A stretch of DNA of 64,000 nt from positions 4,888-68,887 of the forward strand of contig JBEKJM010000003.1 of NCBI GenBank assembly GCA_050011215.1. The letters run 5' to 3'. Source of the DNA: UBA183 sp050011215 (GTDB lineage Archaea > Thermoproteota > Nitrososphaeria > Nitrososphaerales > Gagatemarchaeaceae). Shown in pieces: positions 25,026 to 32,592 of the stretch; the stretch's first letter is position 1, and each line of letters opens with the position of its first letter. The notes below the pieces were generated by a model that searched no databases, was not told where the DNA came from, and saw only the letters and a list, made by a program, of their open reading frames with translations. Made by a program: the position numbers and the translations under genes.

Positions 25026-25359
25026 CGCGGTTCGGTCGCGGTCTGCTCTGGTTAAAAGCTTGATAGTTCCGTGTCTCGAACAGCTGTTCTGCCTGCGATG
25101 GCGTTCTCCATTCGTTTCTCTTCCAGGGGCATGCGCGATGCTGTCATTCTTTGGACATTGCATGGTCAATAAGCCAGAAGTTCGAGGCAAATTCCCTTTG
25201 GAAAGGCCAAAATCCCTTGTAAGGCCTGTCCCGCCTGTGCAACGAGTGGAAAGGAGCGATCATGGTCGTCGACTTCAATTCGGAATTGTGGATTGGGAAT
25301 CGGCACAGCTTAAATCAGAACTCTACGTGCGACGTCGCGGGGACTGTAGGGGGACCTAG
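25026..25359. promoter_or_regulatory. Intergenic region with two divergent promoters
   Basis: The 334-bp gap holds a TATA-like element on the minus strand at about 25050-25060 and on the plus strand GCTTAAATC at 25309-25317, about 45 nt before ATG 25360. No further gene is convincing. Confidence 0.4.
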
Positions 25360-26502
25360 ATGACGATAGTCAAGTCGGAGCCTGCCAACGTGAATGCCAG
25401 GACGGCCCAGCTTGTGAAGCTCCTTACGGAGGTCGGACCCGATGTCCCGGAGATTTCTCGGAGGCTGGGGCAGTTCAAGGAATCGGTGAGATACCGTTAC
25501 AAGGAGAAGATTCTGAACAAGGGTTTCGCGGTCCAGGGTAAGGCGGACCATGAGAAACTCGGCCTTCGCAGGGTCATAGTGGTGCTCGATTTCGCCGATG
25601 CCTACAGGAAGTTCGCCCAGTCGATCCTGGCGTCGATGAACGAGCTCTGCTACCTCGTCAGCTTCGCTAAGACAATGCCAAGGGGATACTACATCGCTAG
25701 CTTCAGCGCACCACGCGAGTTCGTCAACCAACTGAAGTTCTTCCTCGGCGTAATGAAGGAGAAGGGAATGTTCTCCCGTCTTGACGTTGTAGACTTCGAC
25801 TGGATGAGAGTCGTGCCTATGAAGTCGGAGTTCTACGACTTCGACACAGGGAGGTGGGACTTCGACTGGACGGCCAAGGAAACCAGTGACTTCGGGTCGG
25901 CCCACTACATGCCTTCTGGCCCGGCAAAGTTCGACTACGTGGACCTGCTGATCATCAAGGAGCTTCAGATGGACGCGAACAAGTCGCTAAAGGAGATTTC
26001 AGACAAGCTGAAGGTGAACTACAAAAAGCTCGCGTGGCACTACACCACGCACGTGGTGGCCAGGCGCCTTCTCAGCGGTTACTCGGTCAACTGGATGGGC
26101 ACGAGGTACGACTATGGAATCGAGAAGGCCCTTCACCGGCAGCATCAGTACTTTGCGGTCACTCTCATGGTCCGCGGAGTCACGGAATACGAGACGATGT
26201 CTTTGAGACAGGCCGTCGACAGGCTTCCGTTCCTCTGGTCCGAGGCGGTCGGGACCAACTACTTCTGCGAGTTCGCCTTTCCAGTCGATTTCGTCGTCGA
26301 AGGGCTCCAGTACCTGACCGAGATGATATCGGCGGTCAAGGAGAGGGCAGAGATCTACGCCGTTGACCAGTCAGACGCGGCATCCTTCACAATCTCCTAC
26401 AGCCGGTTTGACCAAGATCTGAAGAAATGGGAATTCGACCTGAATGACCTGATCGGTAGGTTCGAAACGCTGATTGTGGAAATAAAGAAAGAGACACACT
26501 AG
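25360..26502 (+). CDS. Large Lrp/AsnC-like regulator with two winged-helix parts
   Basis: The 380-residue protein has an N-terminal helix-turn-helix (VPEISRRLGQFKESVRYRYK) with Lrp-style spacing, a ligand-domain-like region, and a second AsnC-type unit in the middle (YVDLLIIKELQMDANKSLKE, then ISDKLKVNYKKLAWHYTTHV). Double-domain regulators of this size are familiar from Thaumarchaeota. No effector residues can be assigned. Its targets are not evident from the neighbours. Confidence 0.7.
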   Translation: MTIVKSEPANVNARTAQLVKLLTEVGPDVPEISRRLGQFKESVRYRYKEKILNKGFAVQGKADHEKLGLRRVIVVLDFADAYRKFAQSILASMNELCYLVSFAKTMPRGYYIASFSAPREFVNQLKFFLGVMKEKGMFSRLDVVDFDWMRVVPMKSEFYDFDTGRWDFDWTAKETSDFGSAHYMPSGPAKFDYVDLLIIKELQMDANKSLKEISDKLKVNYKKLAWHYTTHVVARRLLSGYSVNWMGTRYDYGIEKALHRQHQYFAVTLMVRGVTEYETMSLRQAVDRLPFLWSEAVGTNYFCEFAFPVDFVVEGLQYLTEMISAVKERAEIYAVDQSDAASFTISYSRFDQDLKKWEFDLNDLIGRFETLIVEIKKETH

Positions 26503-26508
26503 GCGAGC

Positions 26509-26631
26509 CTAGTGTGTTCCGTAACCGCCGATTATCTCGAGCGGGCCGAGTTTCAGGCCCAGGGACGCAAAAACAAGGCTTGCGCCAGCCAGAGCCAGCA
26601 TCCCGAAGCGGATCTTCTCGTCTGTGGTCAT
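26509..26631 (-). CDS. Small single-span membrane protein (40 aa)
   Basis: From ATG 26631: MTTDEKIRFGMLALAGASLV followed by FASLGLKLGPLEIIGGYGTH. One hydrophobic helix. A strong TATA (TTTTTAAAAG on the minus strand, about 26653-26663) lies about 27 nt before the ATG, the expected leaderless spacing, which supports the short reading over a longer ORF starting at 26859. Function unknown. Confidence 0.6.
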   Translation of the reverse strand: MTTDEKIRFGMLALAGASLVFASLGLKLGPLEIIGGYGTH

Positions 26632-26679
26632 GTCTGAGGGGTCTCCCGGACTCCCTTTTAAAAATGAGCCTACGCATGA

Positions 26680-27041
26680 GCGTCGCCCATCAACCCTAAG
26701 CGTATTCCAATAGAACCGTTCAGGCGGCGCTGGCGCGACCCCGAGATACAGATCACGCTGGAAGGTGGAGCTCCTTTCCTCACGGTTCAGAACTACCCTT
26801 TCCGGCCTATGCTTGCCTACCGTTGTCCTTCCTGCCGGACAAGGAACCCGCACAGCCAAGAAGTAATCGAATGGGGTGTCTTCGAGTGGATGAGGCAGAA
26901 CCCCCGCGCATCCTGAACAGGTCTTCGAGAACCTTCACATCAGCGATGAAGCCTATGACAAGACCCTTAGTCGGCAACATGAACTGGAATCGGAACTCGT
27001 TCTTGGTAGTCAGCATCTTCCGGTTCAAGCGAGAGTCATAG
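26680..27041 (+). pseudogene. Frameshifted gene relic with a zinc-ribbon motif
   Basis: Protein-like sequence continues through three frames. Frame 1 (26701-26913) reads RIPIEPFRRRWRDPEIQITL, then PMLAYRCPSCRTRNPHSQEV and WGVFEWMRQNP before TGA 26914. Frame 2 continues from 26915 (EQVFENLHISDEAYDKTL). Frame 3 gives VGNMNWNRNSFLVVSIFRF and ends at TAG 27039-27041. A start is also out of frame (ATG 26664/26676 hits a stop). CPSC is half of a zinc ribbon. Either a decaying gene or sequencing errors; I do not recognise the family. Confidence 0.55.
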
Positions 27042-27414
27042 AACCAACGGGGCCGTTTAACAGTTCGGGCCTCTCCACGATGTCCCGAACCAAGTGTCTG
27101 TGGCATGGGTTCCCGTCCTTCTCAAAACACAGAAGAGTGATGTCTTCCTTCTCGCTTAGTTCGTTCAGGGCATGAATCGCTTCCAGACTCGCAACATCGC
27201 CCTTGATTTGACCGATGAACTCCCGCTTGAACTCGTCCCAGTCTATCTTCCCTTCCTTGAAGGCAAACAGCAGGTCTGGATTCGGAGAAAGAACCGACGC
27301 CCAATCATAGAAGGTCTCTCTCGCCACGCCTCTTGGGTAGAACCGCGTGATTAGGATTCGACAGCCGTCTTCCCTCTCGGCAGGCTGGAAGATGCTTTTC
27401 GTCCTAACTGCCAT
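27025..27414 (-). CDS. DUF488 family protein
   Basis: 129 residues with the family pattern: RILITRFYPRGVARETFYDW and, near the C-terminus, ITLLCFEKDGNPCHRHLV (conserved Cys/His). The biochemical role of DUF488 is not settled. It converges on the gene relic with a 17-bp overlap. Confidence 0.8.
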   Translation of the reverse strand: MAVRTKSIFQPAEREDGCRILITRFYPRGVARETFYDWASVLSPNPDLLFAFKEGKIDWDEFKREFIGQIKGDVASLEAIHALNELSEKEDITLLCFEKDGNPCHRHLVRDIVERPELLNGPVGSMTLA

Positions 27415-27625
27415 TGGCTTGCGCTCCTCTCGATTTCCTGATAAGCGTTCTTCCCAATACGGTCTATGGAACGGGGGGTCTAAGACGAAACAGCTAGGGG
27501 TGAACGGCCATCAACCGACTTTTGACAGTCCGAAGGATTACCACTTTCAACCGTCAACTTGACAGAGCCGACGCGGACCCTGCAAGCCCTAAATACAAAA
27601 ACGACGGCTCCCAGGCTGAAGACCA

Positions 27626-28330
27626 CTGCCTGAGAGCTCGCAGGAGAAGCACCCGCACATCCCCGCCCGTCGGGTCCTAGACAGGATCGTTCTCGGAGGC
27701 AGCGACGGAGCGATTGAGGCTATGGCGATGACGGCCGCCCTCAACGGCGCCGGCGTAGCCTTCCACACCATACTGATTGCCGGGTTCGCCTTCGCCGTGG
27801 CGGGAGGTCTGTCGATGTTCTTCAGCAGCTATCTGTCCAGCCGGTCCGAGATGGATCTGCTGCGAATCGACGTTCAGCGGGAGCGGATGGAGATTGAGAC
27901 TGAGCCCGAGGAGGAGAAGGCCGAGCTCGAGGAGCTCCTGAAGAAGGAAGGGTACGACCAGAGGGAGGTCGAGGTGATAATGGGAAGGCTGGTCAAGGAC
28001 AAGGAACTGTGGCTCAGGACCCAGCTGAATCACGAGTTGCGGGTGCACATGGAGGACCTCGCGACCAACCAGTTGGTCAGACCGGGCTCCTCCGGAATCG
28101 CCTTCTTCATCCTGGCGCTGGTCGCACTTTCCCCATACGAATTCGCCTCGGGCTACCTTCCCGCCCTGCTCATCTCAGTCGTCCTCTCCCTCATCGCGCT
28201 CTTCACGCTCGCGTCGAGGCTATTCAACCCAAGCCACTTCAACCTGAGAGCGGGTCTGGAGTCTGTCGCAGTGGGCGGAGTCGCCGCCGGGTTCCTCTAC
28301 GCCCTGGGTCTAGTCATCTCGTCGGCGTAA
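27626..28330 (+). CDS. VIT1/CCC1-family membrane protein; non-standard start
   Basis: Family homology starts upstream of ATG 27722: the frame reads RRVLDRIVLGGSDGAIEAMA before MTAALNGAG, the conserved first helix of VIT/CCC1 iron/manganese transporters. It is open back to a TGA at 27617-27619, but contains no ATG, GTG or TTG before 27722. A TATA-like CTAAATAC at 27589-27596 would place transcription start at about 27620, so CTG 27626 is the likely initiator. A charged EETEPEEEKAELEE-type segment follows helix 2, with three more hydrophobic helices at the C-terminus. Probable metal transport. Confidence 0.75.
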   Translation: MPESSQEKHPHIPARRVLDRIVLGGSDGAIEAMAMTAALNGAGVAFHTILIAGFAFAVAGGLSMFFSSYLSSRSEMDLLRIDVQRERMEIETEPEEEKAELEELLKKEGYDQREVEVIMGRLVKDKELWLRTQLNHELRVHMEDLATNQLVRPGSSGIAFFILALVALSPYEFASGYLPALLISVVLSLIALFTLASRLFNPSHFNLRAGLESVAVGGVAAGFLYALGLVISSA

Positions 28331-28375
28331 AGAGACTTACATTCAATAACGAGCTTCGTCCTGTCAGCTTTAGGA

Positions 28376-29080
28376 ATGTCAGAAGAGGAGACCCATCAGG
28401 AACCGATCTTCTCGCTAGGACCGAGCGCGGTGAAGGAACTGCTCGGGAGGGAGAGGCTTGCGCTCATGTTGACGGTGCTCCTCGTCGAGCTGATGATATT
28501 CTTCGTCGCGACATCGGTGCCCATGGGCACGGCCACCCAGCAGGCACTGCAGCAGGAGGCGAACAGTGTCAAAGAAGTTTCGAACGGCTTGACCCCAACA
28601 GGCGAATTGGTCTACATCTTCACCCACAACGCGGCGATTGCGTTTGGTGAGATGGTTCCGGTAATCGGAGGCCTCCTCTGGGTCTTCTCCATTTACGTGA
28701 CAGGACAGATATTCCAGGTGGTGGCTCTCTCCTATGGTGTTCCTGGAGCGCTGTACGGCCTCCTCCTCCTCGTGTTCTACCCATTCGCAATCGTAGAGCT
28801 GTCCGCATACGCGGTTGCGGTCAACTCCGGAGTGATGCTGATTGTCGCCTGGAGGCGGCGCCGACTCAGGAGCGAAACGAGGGTTTTCGCGCTGGAAGTC
28901 GGAATCGTCGCCGCTTTGCTCCTAGTGGCGGCCTCAATGGAGACCATCACCCTCCTGAATCAGGACGTGGGCATCGCCCTCTGGATTCCGACCGGCCTCA
29001 CAATCGCGGCTCTGGCTCTAGTCTCCCACAGGGTCCAGTCCAAGCCTTACTTGGGACCGACCCGGGAGACAGCAAGCTAA
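28376..29080 (+). CDS. SpoIIM (stage II sporulation M)-family membrane protein
   Basis: 234 residues with about five or six membrane helices. The pattern of SpoIIM/DUF95 is visible: a first helix ALMLTVLLVELMIFFVA, an extracytoplasmic loop, then FTHNAAIAFGEMVPVIGGLL with the conserved Asn, and GALYGLLLLVFYPFAIVEL. Role in archaea unknown. The stop overlaps convergently by 4 bp with the threonine-synthase-like regulator. Confidence 0.75.
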   Translation: MSEEETHQEPIFSLGPSAVKELLGRERLALMLTVLLVELMIFFVATSVPMGTATQQALQQEANSVKEVSNGLTPTGELVYIFTHNAAIAFGEMVPVIGGLLWVFSIYVTGQIFQVVALSYGVPGALYGLLLLVFYPFAIVELSAYAVAVNSGVMLIVAWRRRRLRSETRVFALEVGIVAALLLVAASMETITLLNQDVGIALWIPTGLTIAALALVSHRVQSKPYLGPTRETAS

Positions 29081-30507
29081 CTCCTTTGGATCTTTCCGGC
29101 CATCTTGAGGAGATCTGAACCTCTTCTTGTTAGCTCATAGAAGACTCGCTCCCTACCCCTCGCTGTCACGACTCCTGACCTCCTCACCAGGGCGAGTCCC
29201 TCAAGCTCGCCAAGGTGCTGGTAGACGCTTGCAGTGGTGATCGTCCTTCCCGCTGAAAGCTCCTTCCAGAGCTCGTATCCGAAACGTGGCCTGCTTGTCA
29301 ACGAGCGGAGCAGTTTCAGCTTGGTCTCCCCGATTTGCACCCGCGCGACGGGGTAGTCTTCCTTCACGACCACCTGTTTAGTCGCCTTGGCAATCCTGGA
29401 AATCGCTTTCGTATCCTTAAGCCCCGCACCAGTAATCACGCAGACTATCACCTCGTCGGCGTCGATCAGCCCTTGCGACTTTGCCGTCTGCAGTGCCGCC
29501 ACGACCGAAGCGGCTGCAGGCTCTGCAAAGATGCCCTCGGTCCCAGCAAGAAGACCCGTTGCGTCGATTGTCCCCTTCGCGGTTGTCTCGACCCATTGCC
29601 CCCCAGACTCCTGCATCGCCCTCATCGCCTCGCTTCTGAGAATGGGCTCGGATTCCTCCAGCTCGGTGAAAAGCCCTTCGGCTTGCTCTGTGTAGTTCGT
29701 CCGACGCGGACCCCCAGAGGTAGGCGCAACCCCCGAGAACTGCACCCCTACGAGCCTGCAACTCGATCTGTCTATCAGCCCAGAATCCTTCAGCTGCCGG
29801 ACAGCCCTCCAGAACATGCTGAGATGCCCTCCTGTGCCGACGGGGACGAGTATCACATCTGGCGTCTTCCATCCCAGGTCCTGAACGATCTCGAAGCACG
29901 TCGTCTTCTCTCCTTCCAAGACGTACGGGTTCCCTGCGGTCACGGAGATAGAGCGGTCGTTGGACCCGCCTTTCCTCGCGGGCGTTGAGGATGTTTCGAT
30001 GCGCGCACCGTAGGCGATCATCTGGTATAGCTTGCCCCGGTCAGTGTTTGGGCGTATCCTGATCTCGGCACCGATGCCCGCCTTCGCGCAGTAGGCTGCG
30101 AGCGAAGCGCCCAAGTTACCCGTGGTCACACAGGAACAGGTCTTGACGCCCCTCTCCTTTGCCAGGCTCACCAAGACCGTCGAGCCGCGGTCCATGAAGG
30201 ACCCCGTAGGGTTCCTACTTTCGTCCTTGACCAGAAGATGGCCGAACCCCAGCTCCGACCCGAGCCTCGTCGCCCGCATCAGAGGAGTGCCGCCTTCGCC
30301 TAGGCTGACGACATCCTCAGTTGCTGTCTTCGGCAGGAGGGCCCGGTACCTCCAGACCCCAGGAGGGAGCCTCTCTAGGTCCTCCCTGTCGACAGAAGGC
30401 TTCTCTCTCCCGGTGAAGATGACCGCCGAACCACAAGCATCACAAGCCGCATCGAGCGAATTGGTCTCGAAGGTTTGAGAACAACTCACACATTCAAAGA
30501 GTGCCAT
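29077..30507 (-). CDS. Threonine-synthase-like protein lacking the PLP lysine, fused to a winged-helix domain (candidate regulator)
   Basis: 476 residues. An N-terminal zinc ribbon (CVSC...CDAC) and a complete fold-type II PLP domain as in archaeal threonine synthase are present, including the phosphate loop VPVGTGG (about 221-227). The catalytic motif NPTGSFKDRG reads NPTGSFMDRG: the lysine that forms the PLP aldimine is Met105 (codon ATG). Residues ~394-470 form a PadR/ArsR-like winged helix (RPRFGYELWKEL, TTASVYQHLGELEGLALV, then a wing). A catalytically dead, ligand-sensing DNA-binding protein is inferred. TATA at about 30533-30542 gives a near-leaderless start at 30507. Confidence 0.8.
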   Translation of the reverse strand: MALFECVSCSQTFETNSLDAACDACGSAVIFTGREKPSVDREDLERLPPGVWRYRALLPKTATEDVVSLGEGGTPLMRATRLGSELGFGHLLVKDESRNPTGSFMDRGSTVLVSLAKERGVKTCSCVTTGNLGASLAAYCAKAGIGAEIRIRPNTDRGKLYQMIAYGARIETSSTPARKGGSNDRSISVTAGNPYVLEGEKTTCFEIVQDLGWKTPDVILVPVGTGGHLSMFWRAVRQLKDSGLIDRSSCRLVGVQFSGVAPTSGGPRRTNYTEQAEGLFTELEESEPILRSEAMRAMQESGGQWVETTAKGTIDATGLLAGTEGIFAEPAAASVVAALQTAKSQGLIDADEVIVCVITGAGLKDTKAISRIAKATKQVVVKEDYPVARVQIGETKLKLLRSLTSRPRFGYELWKELSAGRTITTASVYQHLGELEGLALVRRSGVVTARGRERVFYELTRRGSDLLKMAGKIQRS

Positions 30508-30531
30508 CAGCTGGGATGACGGCGGCTGAGA

Positions 30532-30562
30532 CCAATATATAGGTTGGAGCTTATATATCCAA
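30532..30562. promoter_or_regulatory. Overlapping CCAA/TTGG inverted repeats over two divergent TATA boxes
   Basis: CCAATATATAGGTTGG (30532-30547) covers the TATA box of the regulator gene, and TTGGAGCTTATATATCCAA (30544-30562) covers the TATA box of the transporter side; they share the central TTGG. A protein bound here would block TBP on both strands. The adjacent regulator with a winged-helix domain is the natural candidate, by autoregulation. Confidence 0.6.
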
Positions 30563-30590
30563 GGCAGTTGCCGCGGCCTCGAACCACATC

Positions 30591-30626
30591 ATGATGCGGA
30601 ACGCCCCTGAGCGGAAGTCCGCATGA
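30591..30626 (+). CDS. Tiny upstream ORF 1 (11 aa)
   Basis: ATG 30591 opens MMRNAPERKSA and stops at TGA 30624-30626, overlapping the ATG of the next small ORF (ATGA). It lies 30-odd nt after the TATA box at 30551-30558, so it may be the first ORF on the transporter mRNA. Confidence 0.35.
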   Translation: MMRNAPERKSA

Positions 30627-30739
30627 CCGCAAGAACAGCAATCCTGGAGCTGAAGAGAACAGACAACTGGGCTGTCGCCAACGCAGCCGCCTTCGATGCG
30701 TTGCTAAGGGGACGATCCTGTCGAAGAGTGAACAAATGA
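30623..30739 (+). CDS. Upstream ORF 2 (38 aa) coupled to the ECF S-component
   Basis: ATG 30623 opens MTARTAILELKRTDNWAVAN, then AAAFDALLRGRS, and its TGA (30737-30739) overlaps the ATG of the transporter gene at 30736. Start and stop overlaps at both ends suggest re-initiation coupling. It may be a leader peptide or a small partner protein. Confidence 0.45.
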   Translation: MTARTAILELKRTDNWAVANAAAFDALLRGRSCRRVNK

Positions 30740-31557
30740 GCTCAGAGAAGAAAAGAATCAATAATGGGACGATAGCCGCGACGGCTGTCTTTACTGCTTT
30801 CGTAGCCGCAGCAACCTCGGTTTTCTCAGTCTACATTCCTGCTACGACCGGATACTTCAACGTCGGCGAAATCATGGTGTACACATCAGCCCTGCTCATG
30901 GGCCCTTATGTCGGAGCCTTCGCCGGAGGAGTCGGATCAATGCTCTCTGACCTTTCGCTCGGCTACCCCTACTATGCTCCTGGAACGCTTCTGGTAAAGG
31001 GCCTTGAAGGATTCATAGTCGGCTATCTGGCAACCAAGACCTTCGCAAAGGTCACGAAGGCGGTCTGGAGAGGCGTTGCTCTGACTTCAGGGCTGCTCTT
31101 CGCTTTTGCCCTTTCCTATGTGGGAACCACTTTTCTTTCGGGTAACTTCCCACTTACACTCGGCGGGGTGTGGGACTTACCGGCATACACTGTCAACTTC
31201 CAAGTGCCCGCTCTCTGGTGGATTGCGCTAGCGGCTCTCTCATTCGTCGTCATACTTTTCGTTGGGCTGAAGATCGAAACAAGGTCGGGTCTAATCGTCC
31301 TGTCCGTTCTTGCCGGTGGGACAGAGATGGTCGCTGGGTACTACCTTTACGAATCCTTCGTCATGCACCTCATCGCACCTGCTTCGGTGGTCGCCACTCT
31401 AGCCCCGGCAGCCGAAGTTCCAGTCAACGTAGCACAGATGCTGATTGGATTGCTCGTTTCAGTTCCCCTAACTAGGAGCATCAAGAAGATGATTGCGAGG
31501 TCGTTTACGACTGCGGGAGCTGGCGCGAAATCGCTGGGAGCTCAGGTAACTCCTTGA
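30736..31557 (+). CDS. ECF transporter S-component (substrate-binding membrane subunit)
   Basis: 273 residues with about six or more helices. The N-terminal block is typical of ECF S-components: TIAATAVFTAFVAAATSVFS, FNVGEIMVYTSALLMGPYVG and FAGGVGSMLSDLSLGYPYYA, then GTLLVKGLEGFIVGYL. ECF S-units bind vitamins or their precursors; the substrate cannot be read from the sequence. No ECF ATPase or T-component lies next to it, so a shared module elsewhere is likely. It is divergent from the PLP-enzyme-like regulator and overlaps the next gene (TTGA). Confidence 0.8.
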   Translation: MSSEKKRINNGTIAATAVFTAFVAAATSVFSVYIPATTGYFNVGEIMVYTSALLMGPYVGAFAGGVGSMLSDLSLGYPYYAPGTLLVKGLEGFIVGYLATKTFAKVTKAVWRGVALTSGLLFAFALSYVGTTFLSGNFPLTLGGVWDLPAYTVNFQVPALWWIALAALSFVVILFVGLKIETRSGLIVLSVLAGGTEMVAGYYLYESFVMHLIAPASVVATLAPAAEVPVNVAQMLIGLLVSVPLTRSIKKMIARSFTTAGAGAKSLGAQVTP

Positions 31558-32591
31558 AGCGACTTCCCACGGGCAAGATCCCGATTGGGCTGCTGAAGTC
31601 GACGGTCCTCAGGATGACGGGGGCCCGGTCGGATGCCATCGTCACGCCGCCCGAGGCAGGGCTGGACTTCGCCGCCATCAAGCTGGACAGCGGGTACATG
31701 GTCGTGTCTGCAGACCCAATCACCGGGGTTTCGGAGGACATCGGGCACTACGCCATCGACGTCAGCGCCAATGACGTGGCCACCAGTGGGAACAGGCCTC
31801 AGTTCGCGGAGTCGGTCGTGCTGCTGCCTGAAGGATCATCTGCGAAGGACGTCGGAGAAGTGGCCAGACAGATGCACAGGGAGGCAAGGAATCTAGGGAT
31901 AGCGATAGTGGGAGGTCACACCGAGGTCACCCCAGGCTTAGGGTTTCCCATAGTTGCTGCGACTGTGTTCAGCTTCGTCGAGAGCTACGTCTCCTCTCGA
32001 GACGCGCGAGTCGGAGACGTCATCATGATGACGAAGTCTGCTGGCATAGAAGGAACCGCGGCCCTAGCCCAGCATGGCAGCCTGAGCGGAAGGGTCCCGG
32101 CGGGTGCCACTCTGAGAGCGCGCGGCTTCCGCGCGAGGCTGAGCGTCGTCGAAGACTCGGTCGCCGCATTCCAGACCGGATTCGTCCGTGCGATGCACGA
32201 CTGCACGGAGGGCGGGGTCCTCGGCGCGGTCTTCGAGATGTCTCTGGCATCGGATCTGGGGTTCATTCTGAGAGAAGGTGCTGTTCCTGTGGCCAAAGAG
32301 ACGCGCCTAATCTGCGAGGCGCTCTCCCTCGATCCCCTGAAATTGATCGGGTCGGGCTCAGTCCTCCTTTCTGTGAAGAAGGGAAGGGAGGGTCGCGTGG
32401 TGAAGGCTCTAGAACCGGTCTGCAAAGTGACGACCATAGGGGAGTTCACCGAGAAGAGCAGAGTCCTGGTCAAGAAAGATGGCGGAGAGGAAACTGTGCG
32501 CACGGCTCCCGAAGACGAACTGTGGCGCGCTTGGCCAGCGCATCTGAGGACGTCGCCTCGACCGGGACTCCGCGACTCGAGGAATTGGTAG
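31554..32591 (+). CDS. AIR-synthase-related (PurM/ThiL/HypE-like) protein
   Basis: 345 residues with the PurM-like two-domain fold. Visible: VVSADPITGVSEDIGHYAID, VSANDVATSGNRPQF, AIVGGHTEVTPGLGFPIVA, and MHDCTEGGVLGAVFEM. The arrangement is closest to HypE/ThiL-type members, not to PurM itself, which is at 15847-16971. The start TTG 31554 overlaps the S-component stop, so both proteins may act in the same (possibly vitamin-related) route. Confidence 0.75.
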   Translation: MKRLPTGKIPIGLLKSTVLRMTGARSDAIVTPPEAGLDFAAIKLDSGYMVVSADPITGVSEDIGHYAIDVSANDVATSGNRPQFAESVVLLPEGSSAKDVGEVARQMHREARNLGIAIVGGHTEVTPGLGFPIVAATVFSFVESYVSSRDARVGDVIMMTKSAGIEGTAALAQHGSLSGRVPAGATLRARGFRARLSVVEDSVAAFQTGFVRAMHDCTEGGVLGAVFEMSLASDLGFILREGAVPVAKETRLICEALSLDPLKLIGSGSVLLSVKKGREGRVVKALEPVCKVTTIGEFTEKSRVLVKKDGGEETVRTAPEDELWRAWPAHLRTSPRPGLRDSRNW

Positions 32592-32592
32592 C

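Noticed and set aside
30563..30735. Riboswitch (TPP, cobalamin or similar) in the ECF transporter leader
   Set aside because: No conserved riboswitch core motifs were found, and the leader is filled by overlapping small ORFs.
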